Shown piece by piece: positions 19,558-30,582 of a DNA stretch of 64,000 bases. How positions within the stretch are numbered: position 1 is the first letter of the stretch; each line of letters starts with the position of its first letter. The notes under the pieces are model-generated. The model searched no databases. It had not been told where the DNA came from and saw only the letters and a list, made by a program, of their open reading frames with translations. Source of the stretch: Bacillus sp. (in: firmicutes) (GTDB lineage: Bacteria > Bacillota > Bacilli > Bacillales > Cytobacillaceae); assembly GCA_011524525.1 (NCBI GenBank), contig WTKE01000110.1, forward strand, positions 26,746 to 90,745, given 5' to 3'. The translations under genes were made by a program, and so were the position numbers.

Positions 19558-19581
19558 CCCTCACTCCTTAAGGAGTGAGGG
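19558..19581 (+). terminator. Perfect 10-bp hairpin between mreB and mreC
   Basis: CCCTCACTCC and GGAGTGAGGG pair fully with a four-base TTAA loop. No T-run follows, so full termination is unlikely; it may set the ratio of mreB to downstream genes or protect the mreB mRNA end. Confidence 0.5.
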
Positions 19582-19624
19582 AATACCCCTGTGTGGGAAT
19601 ATATTTTCACTTGAGGTGTAAGAA

Positions 19625-20506
19625 ATGCCACAATTTTTATCAAATAAACGCCTTATCATTTTACTAGTTAGCATCATTATTCTCGTGGCATTAATCGGTT
19701 TTTCAATAAGAGAGCGAGAGAAGTTAACATGGCCAGAACAATTTATTAAAGATACGACAGGTTGGGTGCAATCGGCCTTTTCGCGTCCTGCCAATTATGT
19801 AGCAGGTTTCTTTGAGAATGTAAGAGACTTGCAAAATACATATGAAGAGAACAAAGAATTAAAAGCTCGATTAGACGAATTAGTTCAGCTAGAGGTAGAT
19901 GTTCAAACACTAGCAAAAGAGAATAAAGAGCTACGAGAGATTCTTGATAATAAGGAAGATTTAAGCGCATTTGATCCTGTCCAGGCTATCGTTGTTGGTA
20001 GAAACCCTGAACGATGGCATGAACTACTTGTTATTAATAAGGGAAAACAAGATGGTATCCAACAAAATATGGCGGTTATCACTGCAAATGGGCTCATCGG
20101 AAAGGTAAAAAGCACGAGTCAGTTTACCTCGACCATTCAGCTATTAAGTGCAAATGACCCAACAAATCGAATTTCTGCAAAAGTAATAGGTGAAAAGGAA
20201 ACTTACGGGACCATTGAAGGATATGATGAGGAAAGGAAACTCCTTAAACTAAAGAGGCTTCCATATGATGCGAAAATAGAGAAAGACCAGATTGTCACTA
20301 CTTCCGGACTAGGTGGAGTTTTTCCGAAGGATTTACCTGTTGGTAAAGTGGTCGAAGTCGTTCCAGATGAATTTGGATTAAATCAAACTGCGTATATAGA
20401 GCCAGGTGCTGATTTTTATGATATTCGTCACGTTATGGTTGTAACTGTTAAGACGAATACACCAGATTTAAGTGATATTTCTAGTGAAGAGGAGGAGGAA
20501 TTGTGA
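19625..20506 (+). CDS. mreC: MreC, cell-shape determining protein
   Basis: The 293-residue protein has one N-terminal membrane helix (LIILLVSIIILVALIGFSI), a coiled coil (about residues 65-105, NTYEENKELKARLDEL) and the extracytoplasmic beta-barrel domain (AIVVGRNPERWHELLVINKG to about 270). It links MreB/MreD to penicillin-binding proteins. ATG 19625 follows TTGAGGTG. Its stop overlaps the mreD start by four bases. The C-terminus is a run of acidic residues. Confidence 0.96.
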   Translation: MPQFLSNKRLIILLVSIIILVALIGFSIREREKLTWPEQFIKDTTGWVQSAFSRPANYVAGFFENVRDLQNTYEENKELKARLDELVQLEVDVQTLAKENKELREILDNKEDLSAFDPVQAIVVGRNPERWHELLVINKGKQDGIQQNMAVITANGLIGKVKSTSQFTSTIQLLSANDPTNRISAKVIGEKETYGTIEGYDEERKLLKLKRLPYDAKIEKDQIVTTSGLGGVFPKDLPVGKVVEVVPDEFGLNQTAYIEPGADFYDIRHVMVVTVKTNTPDLSDISSEEEEEL

Positions 20507-21021
20507 AAAAACTCCTTCTTCCTATTTTTGTTTTGTTTATTTTCATACTAGAGAGTTTGTTTGTCGAGCTTTTTTCTCCACAGCTTTTTAATAGTGACCG
20601 CATCATCGTCCCTCATTTTCTTTTAGTCGTTCTTTTGTTTCTAACCGTTTATGGAGGAAAGAAACAGGGAATCCTGTATGCGGCTATTTTTGGGCTGCTC
20701 TTTGATATTGTTTATACAGAAGTGATTGGAATATATTTCTTTTTGTATCCAATGATCGCTTATTTTGTTTCAAAGACGATGCAGCTTATACATAATCATC
20801 TGGTTGTAGTTTCATTAACCTCCATGGTGGGAATTATTCTTCTTGAACTTGGTGTGTATGAGTTAAACTATTTATTAAAAGTAACTGAAATGGATTTTCA
20901 AACTTTCTTACAGGAAAGGCTTTATCCAACCTTGATATTAAATTTAGCATTTACAATCTTGGTTTCCTTTCCCCTAAAACGGCAGTTTGATAAATATGCA
21001 GAGGAACTTAGAAATGAATAA
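20503..21021 (+). CDS. mreD: MreD, cell-shape determining membrane protein
   Basis: A 172-residue, highly hydrophobic protein with about five to six membrane helices, partner of MreC. The GTG start at 20503 overlaps the mreC stop (GTGA) and follows GAGGAGGAA. The FDIVYTEVIGIYFFLYP segment is typical of MreD. Position between mreC and minC confirms the call. Confidence 0.95.
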   Translation: MKKLLLPIFVLFIFILESLFVELFSPQLFNSDRIIVPHFLLVVLLFLTVYGGKKQGILYAAIFGLLFDIVYTEVIGIYFFLYPMIAYFVSKTMQLIHNHLVVVSLTSMVGIILLELGVYELNYLLKVTEMDFQTFLQERLYPTLILNLAFTILVSFPLKRQFDKYAEELRNE

Positions 21022-21163
21022 AAAATCAATTTTTTTTAAAAAGGATTTCTGGGGCTTAAGGTCGAAATAATATAAAGATATATGTTAGCTTATTTCGTAT
21101 TGAGCTTATTCTTAGTTTGCTTAACATCGAGGGATGCTTTTCTATTGAGGTGACCAACTTAAC

Positions 21164-21844
21164 ATGAAGAAGACACAAAATGTGCTAATCAAAGGAACAA
21201 AGGATGGTTTAACGTTACACTTAGATGATCTTTGCTCCTATGAGGAATTAAAGAGGGAATTGGATTCCAAATTAACCGAAAATTCGTTAGCTAATAAGGA
21301 TCGACCTTTAATATCTGTTCGAGTTCAAGTAGGTAACCGATACTTGACAGAAGATCAGCAAGAAGAAATTAAAAATTTAATACGTCAAAAAAAGAATCTA
21401 GTCGTTGAATTAATTCAATCAAATGTAATGACAAGGGAAGAAGCCGAGTTAGCTATAGCAGCAAATGAGATCATCCCAGTAGCTAAAGTCATCCGTTCAG
21501 GTCAAGTATTAGAAACACCAGGTGATCTGCTCTTAGTGGGAGATGTGAATCCTGGTGGGACAGTTCGAGCAGGCGGAAATATCTTTGTTATGGGAGCGCT
21601 AAAGGGAATTGCTCACGCAGGATGCTTTGGAGACTCAGATGCAGTCGTTGTTGCCTCAGTGATGAATCCTTCACAAATCAGAATTAGTCATTGCATTAAC
21701 CGTGCTCCAGATAATGGAATAGACAAAGAGAAACGGGAAATGGAATGTGCCTATATTGATGAAAACGATCACATTATTATTGATAGATTACAAGTATTAT
21801 CTCAGCTAAGACCAAACTTAACGAAGCTGGAAGGGGGACGCTAA
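21164..21844 (+). CDS. minC: MinC, septum-site inhibitor
   Basis: MinC blocks FtsZ assembly away from midcell. The 226-residue protein has an N-terminal FtsZ-inhibitory domain (about 1-100) and a C-terminal beta-helix (about 110-205: [20 protein letters not shown]) that dimerises and binds MinD. ATG 21164 follows TGAGGTGACC. The 142 bases before it, after mreD, hold no gene. One base separates it from minD. Confidence 0.96.
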   Translation: MKKTQNVLIKGTKDGLTLHLDDLCSYEELKRELDSKLTENSLANKDRPLISVRVQVGNRYLTEDQQEEIKNLIRQKKNLVVELIQSNVMTREEAELAIAANEIIPVAKVIRSGQVLETPGDLLLVGDVNPGGTVRAGGNIFVMGALKGIAHAGCFGDSDAVVVASVMNPSQIRISHCINRAPDNGIDKEKREMECAYIDENDHIIIDRLQVLSQLRPNLTKLEGGR

Positions 21845-21845
21845 A

Positions 21846-22649
21846 ATGGGACAAGCCATTGTTGTAACTTCGGGAAAAGGTGGAGTAGGAAAAACGACTA
21901 CTTCTGCAAATATTGGAACAGCACTAGCCTTACAAGGGAAGCGTGTCTGCCTTGTTGATACAGATATCGGATTGAGAAACTTAGATGTCGTGATGGGTCT
22001 TGAAAACCGAATCATTTATGATTTAGTTGATGTCGTGGAAGGCCGCTGTAAGATTCATCAAGCGTTAGTTAAAGATAAAAGATTTGATGACCTTCTATAC
22101 TTGCTTCCAGCAGCACAAACAAGTGATAAAACGGCAGTTCAACCTGAACAAATGAAAACATTGATTAACAATTTAAAACAGGACTATGATTATATCATTA
22201 TTGACTGTCCGGCGGGAATTGAACAAGGTTATAAAAATGCGGTTGCAGGTGCGGATAAAGCGATTGTTGTAACGACACCAGAAGTTTCAGCTGTAAGGGA
22301 TGCGGACAGAATTATTGGACTTCTAGAAAAGGAAGAAAATGTAGAGGCTCCAAAGCTAGTAATTAATCGTATTCGCAGTCATATGATGAAAAATGGAGAT
22401 ATGCTTGATGTCGATGAAATCACAGCACACTTATCCATTGATTTAATTGGAATAGTGGCAGATGATGATGACGTTATTAAAGCATCCAATCATGGTGAAC
22501 CTATTGCTCTTAATCCTAATTCAAAAGCATCGATCGCCTATCGAAATATTGCACGCCGAATATTAGGTGAATCCATACCACTTCAACAACTTGATGATAG
22601 TGATAAAGGTGTATTTACAAAAATTAAAAAGTTTTTTGGTGTTAAGTAA
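21846..22649 (+). CDS. minD: MinD, septum-site ATPase
   Basis: This 267-residue deviant Walker ATPase recruits MinC to the membrane. The P-loop GKGGVGKTTTSANIG is near residue 10, and the VDTDIGLRNLDVVMG and IIIDCPAGIEQG segments are typical. The C-terminal amphipathic helix (FTKIKKFFGVK) is the membrane anchor. GGAAGGGGGAC precedes the ATG. A terminator ends the operon. Confidence 0.97.
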   Translation: MGQAIVVTSGKGGVGKTTTSANIGTALALQGKRVCLVDTDIGLRNLDVVMGLENRIIYDLVDVVEGRCKIHQALVKDKRFDDLLYLLPAAQTSDKTAVQPEQMKTLINNLKQDYDYIIIDCPAGIEQGYKNAVAGADKAIVVTTPEVSAVRDADRIIGLLEKEENVEAPKLVINRIRSHMMKNGDMLDVDEITAHLSIDLIGIVADDDDVIKASNHGEPIALNPNSKASIAYRNIARRILGESIPLQQLDDSDKGVFTKIKKFFGVK

Positions 22650-22674
22650 AACCGAGATTTTTCTCGGTTTTTTT
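22648..22674 (+). terminator. Terminator of the mre-min operon
   Basis: ACCGAGA and TCTCGGT form a seven-base stem with a four-T loop, followed by six T. Confidence 0.88.
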
Positions 22675-22707
22675 ATTTGGTTTCCTTGTCCTAGTAAGAA
22701 TTGTATT

Positions 22708-22737
22708 GTCATAGGTTTGTCCTTTCGCACATAAACT
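22708..22737 (+). promoter_or_regulatory. Candidate sigma-E promoter of spoIVFA-spoIVFB
   Basis: GTCATAGG, 14 bases, then CATAAACT is a close sigma-E match 33 bases before spoIVFA. The B. subtilis spoIVF operon is transcribed by sigma-E in the mother cell. Confidence 0.65.
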
Positions 22738-22770
22738 TGTACAAAACGTAAAAGGAATGGTGGGGAAACC

Positions 22771-23547
22771 ATGAGGTCAAGACCGGATGATATTCGTAAA
22801 CGTATTGCAAAGCGAAAGAGGGAAAGGGACAGGCTTACACAAACCGTTGCTCATTCAAGGTTGTTGCTGCCAGAAACGGAAGAAACGCACGGGTATGATC
22901 GGATTCCCACATATGAAAGTGGGAAAGAAGAAGAGCTTCATCCTCTTTTTCGAAAGGAAGTATTTATTTTCAAAATTCTAGCCTCTACTATTTTGGTGTT
23001 CTTAGTAGCGATTATCTTTAGAAATAATGACGCTAGATTTGAGAGTGTTAGAGAGTTTGTGTCAATAAATATGGAAAAGGACTTTCAATTTACGACAGTA
23101 GCAAACTGGTATGAAGAACAGTTTGGGAAGCCTCTTGCACTATTGCCGTTTACAAATAATGAATCAGAAGAATTGAATGAGGAGTCTCAGCCATATGCTT
23201 TACCAGCTTCAGGAAAGATTCTTGAGGAATTTGGTGAAGATGGTCAAAAGGTAACAATTGAAACACCTAAAGGTGCGGCCGTTACCGCGTTGAGTGGTGG
23301 TATGGTTGAATTTGCTGGTGTGAAAGAGGGATTTGGTAAGACGGTAATTGTACAGCACAGTGATAAGAGTGAGACTTGGTATGGAAATCTTGATGATATT
23401 TCAGTTAATCTTTATGAATATATCGAAAAAGGAAAAGAAATTGGAATAGCAATGGATAGTGACGATGGGGAAAAAGGTTCCTTTTACTTTGCCTTAAAAG
23501 AAGGAAATGAATTTATAGATCCTTTCCAGGTGATTCAGGTTGAATAA
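22771..23547 (+). CDS. spoIVFA: SpoIVFA, regulator and stabiliser of SpoIVFB
   Basis: SpoIVFA holds SpoIVFB and BofA in the outer forespore membrane and keeps the protease inactive until the forespore signal. The 258-residue protein has a basic N-terminus (DIRKRIAKRKRERDRL), one membrane helix (about residues 67-86) and a C-terminal LytM-like domain (about 150-256) that lacks the metal ligands of active M23 peptidases. ATG 22771 follows AAAGGAATGGTGGGG. It overlaps spoIVFB by eight bases. Confidence 0.94.
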   Translation: MRSRPDDIRKRIAKRKRERDRLTQTVAHSRLLLPETEETHGYDRIPTYESGKEEELHPLFRKEVFIFKILASTILVFLVAIIFRNNDARFESVREFVSINMEKDFQFTTVANWYEEQFGKPLALLPFTNNESEELNEESQPYALPASGKILEEFGEDGQKVTIETPKGAAVTALSGGMVEFAGVKEGFGKTVIVQHSDKSETWYGNLDDISVNLYEYIEKGKEIGIAMDSDDGEKGSFYFALKEGNEFIDPFQVIQVE

Positions 23548-24406
23548 AATGATTGAGCTTTTTTCAAAAATTCATATTCATCCACTATTGTGGGTAGTTG
23601 TGGCTATGTCTGTAGTGACTGGTCACTTTTATGAACTCCTTCTCCTCTTAATCATTATCTTTATACATGAGCTAGGTCATGGGATAGCTGCTTCCTATTT
23701 TTCTTGGAGAATTAAAAAAATCACTTTGTTACCTTTCGGTGGAGTCGCAGAGATGGATGAACACGGAAACAGGCCGCTTAGAGAAGAAGCGATCGTCGTA
23801 TTGTCTGGACCTGTACAACATATATGGCTTGTCGCTACTGCCTATCTGCTTCATTCGGTTGGACTTTTGAATGACCATTTGTTTTCCATTTTTCTACAGT
23901 ATAATGTGATGATATTTTTATTTAATTTGCTTCCTATTTGGCCATTAGACGGTGGGAAGTTCATTTTTTTATGGCTTTCTATCAATAAGCCATTTCCAAA
24001 AGCATTCAAACAAACACTTCTCCTCTCTTTCTATGTTTTATTATTATTTAGTACGGTTATTATGGTGACAGAACCTTTAAATCTTAATGTTTGGATCATC
24101 ATCTCGTTTCTATTGTTTTCTTTGTATTATGAATGGAAGCAAAGAAGATATGTGTTTGTTCGATTTTTACTTGAACGCTATTACGGGAAAAAGGATACAT
24201 TTGGAACACTTATTCCTTTAAAGGTGGAAGAGGATGAGTTAATTATTCATGTACTTGAAAAATTTCAAAGGGGCAGTAAGCATCCTATAATCATTGAGAA
24301 TGATGGACAAGAGAAAAGAGTCCTTGATGAAAACGAATTGTTACATGCTTACTTTGCAGATAAACTTTTGATGGCAAGAATGAAGGATTTGCTTTATCAA
24401 TATTGA
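23540..24406 (+). CDS. spoIVFB: SpoIVFB, intramembrane site-2 metalloprotease
   Basis: SpoIVFB cuts pro-sigma-K in the mother cell. The zinc ligands are His43, Glu44 and His47 (HELGH) and Asp137 in LPIWPLDGGK, at exactly the B. subtilis positions. About six membrane helices cover residues 13-200, and a CBS-like region ends the protein (KHPIIIENDG). The TTG at 23540 overlaps the spoIVFA stop and gives MNKMIELF, matching homologs; ATG 23549 is the alternative. It also controls, in this pathway, BofC and SpoIVFA input. Confidence 0.95.
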   Translation: MNKMIELFSKIHIHPLLWVVVAMSVVTGHFYELLLLLIIIFIHELGHGIAASYFSWRIKKITLLPFGGVAEMDEHGNRPLREEAIVVLSGPVQHIWLVATAYLLHSVGLLNDHLFSIFLQYNVMIFLFNLLPIWPLDGGKFIFLWLSINKPFPKAFKQTLLLSFYVLLLFSTVIMVTEPLNLNVWIIISFLLFSLYYEWKQRRYVFVRFLLERYYGKKDTFGTLIPLKVEEDELIIHVLEKFQRGSKHPIIIENDGQEKRVLDENELLHAYFADKLLMARMKDLLYQY

Positions 24407-24448
24407 ACTATGATAATAAAGGTGACGTAATGATAAAGTGAGGAATAG

Positions 24449-25900
24449 ATGTTGGATAAGATCATTGTGAATTATATAGGTAGAGAAAAACGCTATGCGA
24501 TACTCAAGGATCAAAAAGTTGAGAAGCTGTATATTGAACAACCAAAGCAGCAGTCGCTCGTTGGTAATATATACTTAGGTACAGTAACGAAAGTCATGCC
24601 CGGGTTACATGCTGCTTTTGTTGATATTGGAGAAGAAAAACAAGGATTCTTACATAGAGATAAGCTCGTTTCATTTTTATCATCAGAGGATGAAAAAAAT
24701 GTAAAAGATGCCAAAGGAATTGGATCATTTGTCCATCAAGGGGAGAGGCTTCTTGTTCAGGTGGAAAAAGACCCAAGCGGTGATAAAGGACCACGTTTAA
24801 CTGGAATTGTTGAGATTAACGGAAAGAACATGGTGTATTTGCCAAATGGATATTATGTGGCTGTCTCAAGAAAAATAGAAGATTCACAGCAAAGAGAAAG
24901 CTGGCGTCAAATTGGGCATGAACTGAAAGAAGAGCATGAAGGGCTCATTTTTCGTACATCATGTATGGATGCAAAAAGAGAGGAAATTGAAACAGAGCTT
25001 CACCATTTACGATGTCAGTATCATGAACTCACAAAATCTTTGAAAAAGGTAAAGAAACCGACGATTGTTCATGAAAGTGAGCACTTTATAAAGGAACTTA
25101 GAGAAGAATGTAAAAAAATGAATTCTGCCACCATCGTGATTGATGACATTAGCCTAAGGGATAAACTATTAGCAGGTGGATACGATGATCTAGAATGTGA
25201 AATTATTTATTATCATGAGAAACAAAATATATTTTCCTCATACGGGGTTGAAGACTCGGTTGAAAAAGCATTAAGACGTATCGTCTGGCTATCAAACGGT
25301 GCGTATATAGTCATTGATGAAACGGAAGCTCTTACCATAATTGATGTGAACACAGGAAAGTATTCAGGAAAAAATCGTCTTCAAGATACGGTTGTAAAAA
25401 CAAATGAGCTTGCGGCAGAAGAGATTGCACGTCAATTAAGAATAAGAGATATTGGTGGAATTATTCTTATTGATTTTATTGATATGAAGGATAGTGGTGA
25501 CCAAGAAACGGTTCAAAGGAAACTGGAAAGAGCTCTACAAAAGGATCATAAACGAACGAATATTGTTGGATTTACTCAGCTAGGTATCATGCAGCTTACT
25601 CGAAAAAAAACAAAAGTAGCACTTTCTGAAGGTTTAACTGAAAAATGTAAAGTTTGCGATGGAACAGGAAGTGTGTTAAGTGCAGAAACGGTTGCCTTCA
25701 AGCTGGAACGAGAGCTTTGGGAGTTAAGAGGGACCGATTACGAATCAGTTACCATTGAAACGACGGAAGAAGTAAAAGAGGTGTTTTCAGGTTTGGAAGG
25801 AAAACATCTGAAGAGAATGGAAGAATTAATCCATGTAACCCTTCGTTTTGTTGTCATATCGAACAATAAACCTTTCTATAAAATTACGAAGCTCATCTAA
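24449..25900 (+). CDS. rng: Ribonuclease E/G family endoribonuclease
   Basis: The 483-residue protein matches the catalytic half of RNase E/G, which cleaves single-stranded AU-rich RNA and matures rRNA. An S1-like domain lies at about 38-125. The catalytic metal ligands are Asp299 (TIIDVNTGKYSGKN) and Asp342 (LIDFIDM), 43 residues apart as in E. coli RNase E. Cys400 and Cys403 (KCKVC) form the zinc link. There is no scaffold tail. B. subtilis lacks RNase E/G and has rplU directly after spoIVFB, so this is a lineage difference. ATG 24449 follows GTGAGGAA. Confidence 0.95.
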   Translation: MLDKIIVNYIGREKRYAILKDQKVEKLYIEQPKQQSLVGNIYLGTVTKVMPGLHAAFVDIGEEKQGFLHRDKLVSFLSSEDEKNVKDAKGIGSFVHQGERLLVQVEKDPSGDKGPRLTGIVEINGKNMVYLPNGYYVAVSRKIEDSQQRESWRQIGHELKEEHEGLIFRTSCMDAKREEIETELHHLRCQYHELTKSLKKVKKPTIVHESEHFIKELREECKKMNSATIVIDDISLRDKLLAGGYDDLECEIIYYHEKQNIFSSYGVEDSVEKALRRIVWLSNGAYIVIDETEALTIIDVNTGKYSGKNRLQDTVVKTNELAAEEIARQLRIRDIGGIILIDFIDMKDSGDQETVQRKLERALQKDHKRTNIVGFTQLGIMQLTRKKTKVALSEGLTEKCKVCDGTGSVLSAETVAFKLERELWELRGTDYESVTIETTEEVKEVFSGLEGKHLKRMEELIHVTLRFVVISNNKPFYKITKLI

Positions 25901-25914
25901 CAGTGAGCTTTTTT
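25889..25914 (+). terminator. Terminator after rng
   Basis: AAGCTCA and TGAGCTT form a seven-base stem that overlaps the end of rng, followed by six T. Confidence 0.8.
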
Positions 25915-25917
25915 GTA

Positions 25918-25945
25918 TTGACAATAGGGGAAAAAATATGATAAT
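25918..25945 (+). promoter_or_regulatory. Strong sigma-A promoter of rplU
   Basis: A perfect TTGACA and GATAAT are 16 bases apart, directly before the L21 leader. Confidence 0.85.
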
Positions 25946-25949
25946 ATCG

Positions 25950-26045
25950 TTTATGTTATGTTTGTAGCACCCGTGCTACAACCGCGCAGATCAGGTTATA
26001 AGTCTTTCGTTAGAAAAGCGCCTGTGATGGCGAGTCTTAGTTTAT
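25950..26045 (+). ncRNA. L21 leader (ribosomal protein autoregulatory RNA)
   Basis: The untranslated leader between promoter and rplU contains a hairpin TTGTAGCACCCGTGCTACAA and a second paired region (GCGCCTGTGATGGCG). This matches the position and general form of the Bacillus L21 leader, thought to let L21 bind and repress its own operon. Identified by position and hairpins, not by covariance search. Confidence 0.75.
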
Positions 26046-26060
26046 AAGGAGGTGCAGTTC

Positions 26061-26369
26061 ATGTACGCAATTATTGAAACAGGCGGAAAGCAAGTAAAGG
26101 TAGAAGAAGGACAAACTATCTACATTGAAAAGCTAAACGCTGAAGCAGGCGAAACTGTTACATTTGACAAGGTTTTATTCGTTGGTGGAGAAAGCGTAAA
26201 GGTAGGAAGCCCAGTTGTTGATGGTGCTACTGTTACAGCTAAAGTTGAAAAGCAAGGTCGCGCTAAGAAGATCATTGTTTTCAAGTACAAGGCGAAGAAA
26301 AACCAACGCAAAAAGCAAGGTCATCGTCAACCATACACAAAAGTTGTCATTGAAAAAATCAACGCGTAA
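26061..26369 (+). CDS. rplU: Ribosomal protein L21
   Basis: A 102-residue large-subunit protein beginning [20 protein letters not shown], with the basic C-terminal segment [18 protein letters not shown] that binds 23S rRNA. ATG 26061 follows AAGGAGGTGCAG; the upstream in-frame GTG at 26052 lies in the ribosome site and is rejected. It leads the rplU-prp-rpmA operon. Confidence 0.98.
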   Translation: MYAIIETGGKQVKVEEGQTIYIEKLNAEAGETVTFDKVLFVGGESVKVGSPVVDGATVTAKVEKQGRAKKIIVFKYKAKKNQRKKQGHRQPYTKVVIEKINA

Positions 26370-26380
26370 GGCGGTCTAAG

Positions 26381-27018
<638 letters not shown>

Positions 27019-27030
27019 TTCTTTTAGAAA

Positions 27031-27060
27031 AAACTCTAACCTTTTGGTTAGAGTTTTTTT
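27031..27060 (+). terminator. Terminator of the rplU-prp-rpmA operon
   Basis: AAACTCTAACC and GGTTAGAGTTT form an 11-base stem with a four-T loop and a T-run. Confidence 0.92.
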
Positions 27061-27073
27061 AATCATAAAGCTA

Positions 27074-27101
27074 TTACCAAGGTTTTCTTTTTTGCTATAC
27101 T
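27074..27101 (+). promoter_or_regulatory. Candidate sigma-A promoter of spo0B-obg
   Basis: TTACCA and TATACT are 16 bases apart, with TGC just before the -10 (extended -10). It lies about 50 bases before spo0B. Confidence 0.5.
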
Positions 27102-27152
27102 AAAAACAAGCAGTTTTCTGACTGATAACGAATTGGTACAGGAGTGCATGAG

Positions 27153-27698
27153 ATGAATAAGGATTGGACGACGGTTGAGTTGCTAAGCCACTCACGTCAC
27201 GACTGGTTAAATAAAGTACAGCTCATAAAAGGTAACTTATCTTTACATAAATACGACAGGGTAAACGAAATCATTCAGGAAATTGTTATTGAGGCACAAA
27301 ATGAGGCTCGTCTCTCTCAATTACATACACCACAGCTTGCTGCCCTCCTTCTTACCTGCAACTGGAACCACTTCTCTTTTCAGGTAGATTATGAAGTGCT
27401 CGAGGCATCTACCGACAACCAAAACATAATTAATGACAGTATTGCTTTGGACTGGACAAACTCATTTTTTGAGTGTTTACAGCAAACGGTTCAGGAGTTT
27501 GCTGAGAATCATTTATCAATTACGATTGATAGACAACAAAAGGCAGCCTGTTTCTTTTTTGATTTTAGAGGAATAATAAAAAATAGGACAGGTCTTGTAG
27601 AATTTTTCGAAAGAAAAGAAACATTAATAGAAGTAATCGTTCATGAATGTTCGGAACAGGAATTTTCGTTACAGGTATTCTTACCATATGAGGAATAA
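27153..27698 (+). CDS. spo0B: Spo0B, sporulation phosphotransferase
   Basis: Spo0B passes phosphate from Spo0F to Spo0A. The phosphorylated histidine is His16 in HSRHDWLNKVQLIKGNLSL, the equivalent of His30 in B. subtilis. The long helical hairpin (residues 8-55) makes the dimer bundle, followed by a kinase-like C-terminal domain without ATP motifs. I chose ATG 27153 (181 residues), eight bases after AGGAG; the upstream GTG at 27144 overlaps that site. It lies 88 bases before obg, as in B. subtilis. Confidence 0.94.
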   Translation: MNKDWTTVELLSHSRHDWLNKVQLIKGNLSLHKYDRVNEIIQEIVIEAQNEARLSQLHTPQLAALLLTCNWNHFSFQVDYEVLEASTDNQNIINDSIALDWTNSFFECLQQTVQEFAENHLSITIDRQQKAACFFFDFRGIIKNRTGLVEFFERKETLIEVIVHECSEQEFSLQVFLPYEE

Positions 27699-27753
27699 TT
27701 GGATCATTCGATTCTCGTCATGTGATGACAACTTCTATCAGGCTCATTACTAG

Positions 27754-29079
<1,326 letters not shown>

Positions 29080-29111
29080 TATTTCGTAGTGCTTTACCTG
29101 GGGGTGGGGAA

Positions 29112-29570
29112 ATGAAAGAAGAAGATATATTAGACAAGAAGTTTTACTTAGTTCGTGAAGATGTGCTACCTGAAGCGATGAAAAAAACTCTCGATGCAAA
29201 GGAAATGCTAGAACGTGGGAAAGTTGAGTCTGTGTGGGATGCGGTTCAAAAGGTCGACTTAAGCCGCAGTGCCTTTTACAAATATAGAGACACAGTCTTT
29301 CCTTTCCACACGATTGTTAAAGAACGGCTAATTACCTTGTTTTTTCATCTCGAAGATCGTTCAGGTACGCTTTCACAGCTGCTTGGTGTGGTAGCTTCAT
29401 CTGGTTGTAACGTATTGACTATTCATCAGACAATCCCACTTCAAGGTAGAGCCAACGTAACGCTATCTTTAAATACGACGGATATGGCTATTGAGATTGA
29501 GGAACTGCTTGCACGATTACGCAGGATGGAATTTGTAGAGAAGGTTGAAGTATTAGGGTCAGGGGCATAA
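29112..29570 (+). CDS. pheB: PheB, ACT-domain protein
   Basis: A 152-residue protein with an N-terminal DNA-binding-like segment ([22 protein letters not shown]) and a C-terminal ACT domain (about 80-148: [21 protein letters not shown]). ACT domains bind amino acids. It sits between obg and pheA, as in B. subtilis. Its role in phenylalanine metabolism is inferred from position; no enzyme motif is visible. Confidence 0.92.
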   Translation: MKEEDILDKKFYLVREDVLPEAMKKTLDAKEMLERGKVESVWDAVQKVDLSRSAFYKYRDTVFPFHTIVKERLITLFFHLEDRSGTLSQLLGVVASSGCNVLTIHQTIPLQGRANVTLSLNTTDMAIEIEELLARLRRMEFVEKVEVLGSGA

Positions 29571-29669
29571 TTGCTTCCGCCCTGTTTTTCATTTGTATAC
29601 ATATTTTGTTTAAAGTGATAAAGTGATAAAAAGAGAGAAATGGATTGTGGTAACAAAGGAGAGAGAATA

Positions 29670-30524
29670 TTGAAAGTAGCATTTTTAGGACCAAGAGCCA
29701 CGTTTACTGATTTAGTGACAAGAGAAATGTTTCCTCATGAGGAGCGAATTCCTTATGCCACAATTCCGGATTGCTTAGATGCAGTAATGGAAGAAGAGGT
29801 AGACGTTACGGTTGTTCCGCTTGAAAATACGTTAGAAGGATCGGTAAATATTACACTGGATTATTTAATTCATGAAATTAACTTACCGATTATTGCTGAG
29901 GTTACAACACCTGTAAAACAGCATTTACTTGTACATCCATCTGTGAAAGAGAGATGGCAGGAGGTAACAAAAGTATTAAGCCATCCGCATGCCATTGCAC
30001 AATGTCATAAGTTCCTTCACGGATCATTAAAAGGCATACCTTGCGAGAATGCAACGAGCACAGCGGCTGCAGCGAAGTATATTATCGAACATCCGGATGA
30101 AAACGTAGCCGCCATTGCGAATCAATTAGCTGCTAAAGAATATGGACTAGCTGTTGCAAAAGATAATATTCATGACTACGACTTTAACCATACAAGATTT
30201 ATTGTGCTATCAAAGAAAAACATCCCACTCCAACCAAAAACCATTGATATCAAAGGTTATAAAACAACCGTAATGGTCACATTGCCTACGGATAAATCAG
30301 GTGCTTTACATCAAGTGCTATCTGCTTTTGCATGGAGGAAATTAAATTTATCAAAAATTGAGTCGCGTCCAATGAAGACCGGCCTTGGGAATTACTTTTT
30401 TATCATTGATATAGAGGAAAAGATGGACGAGGTTCTAATACCAGGAGCCATTGCCGAACTAGAAGCGCTCGGTTGTAGTGTATCAGTGCTTGGCAGTTAC
30501 CCTTATTATCATGAAATAGGGTAA
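29670..30524 (+). CDS. pheA: Prephenate dehydratase
   Basis: This 284-residue enzyme makes phenylpyruvate from prephenate for phenylalanine synthesis. The N-terminal FLGPRATFTDLV, the middle HTRFIVL catalytic motif and the C-terminal ACT domain with the ESRP feedback motif are present. I chose TTG 29670, eight bases after AAGGAGAG; the in-frame ATG at 29640 has no ribosome site and adds residues absent from homologs. It ends the block with a strong terminator. Confidence 0.96.
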   Translation: MKVAFLGPRATFTDLVTREMFPHEERIPYATIPDCLDAVMEEEVDVTVVPLENTLEGSVNITLDYLIHEINLPIIAEVTTPVKQHLLVHPSVKERWQEVTKVLSHPHAIAQCHKFLHGSLKGIPCENATSTAAAAKYIIEHPDENVAAIANQLAAKEYGLAVAKDNIHDYDFNHTRFIVLSKKNIPLQPKTIDIKGYKTTVMVTLPTDKSGALHQVLSAFAWRKLNLSKIESRPMKTGLGNYFFIIDIEEKMDEVLIPGAIAELEALGCSVSVLGSYPYYHEIG

Positions 30525-30545
30525 AGAGAAAAGCGGAAGCGAAAA

Positions 30546-30582
30546 AACCTAGTTGCTTTAAACAGGCAACTAGGTTTTTTTA
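30546..30582. terminator. Bidirectional terminator between pheA and niaR
   Basis: AACCTAGTTGC and GCAACTAGGTT form an 11-base stem with A-rich left and T-rich right flanks, so it can end transcripts from both convergent genes. Confidence 0.92.

Noticed and set aside
24341..24541. A 66-residue minus-strand ORF over the spoIVFB/rng junction
   Set aside because: It overlaps both genes antisense and has no start signal.
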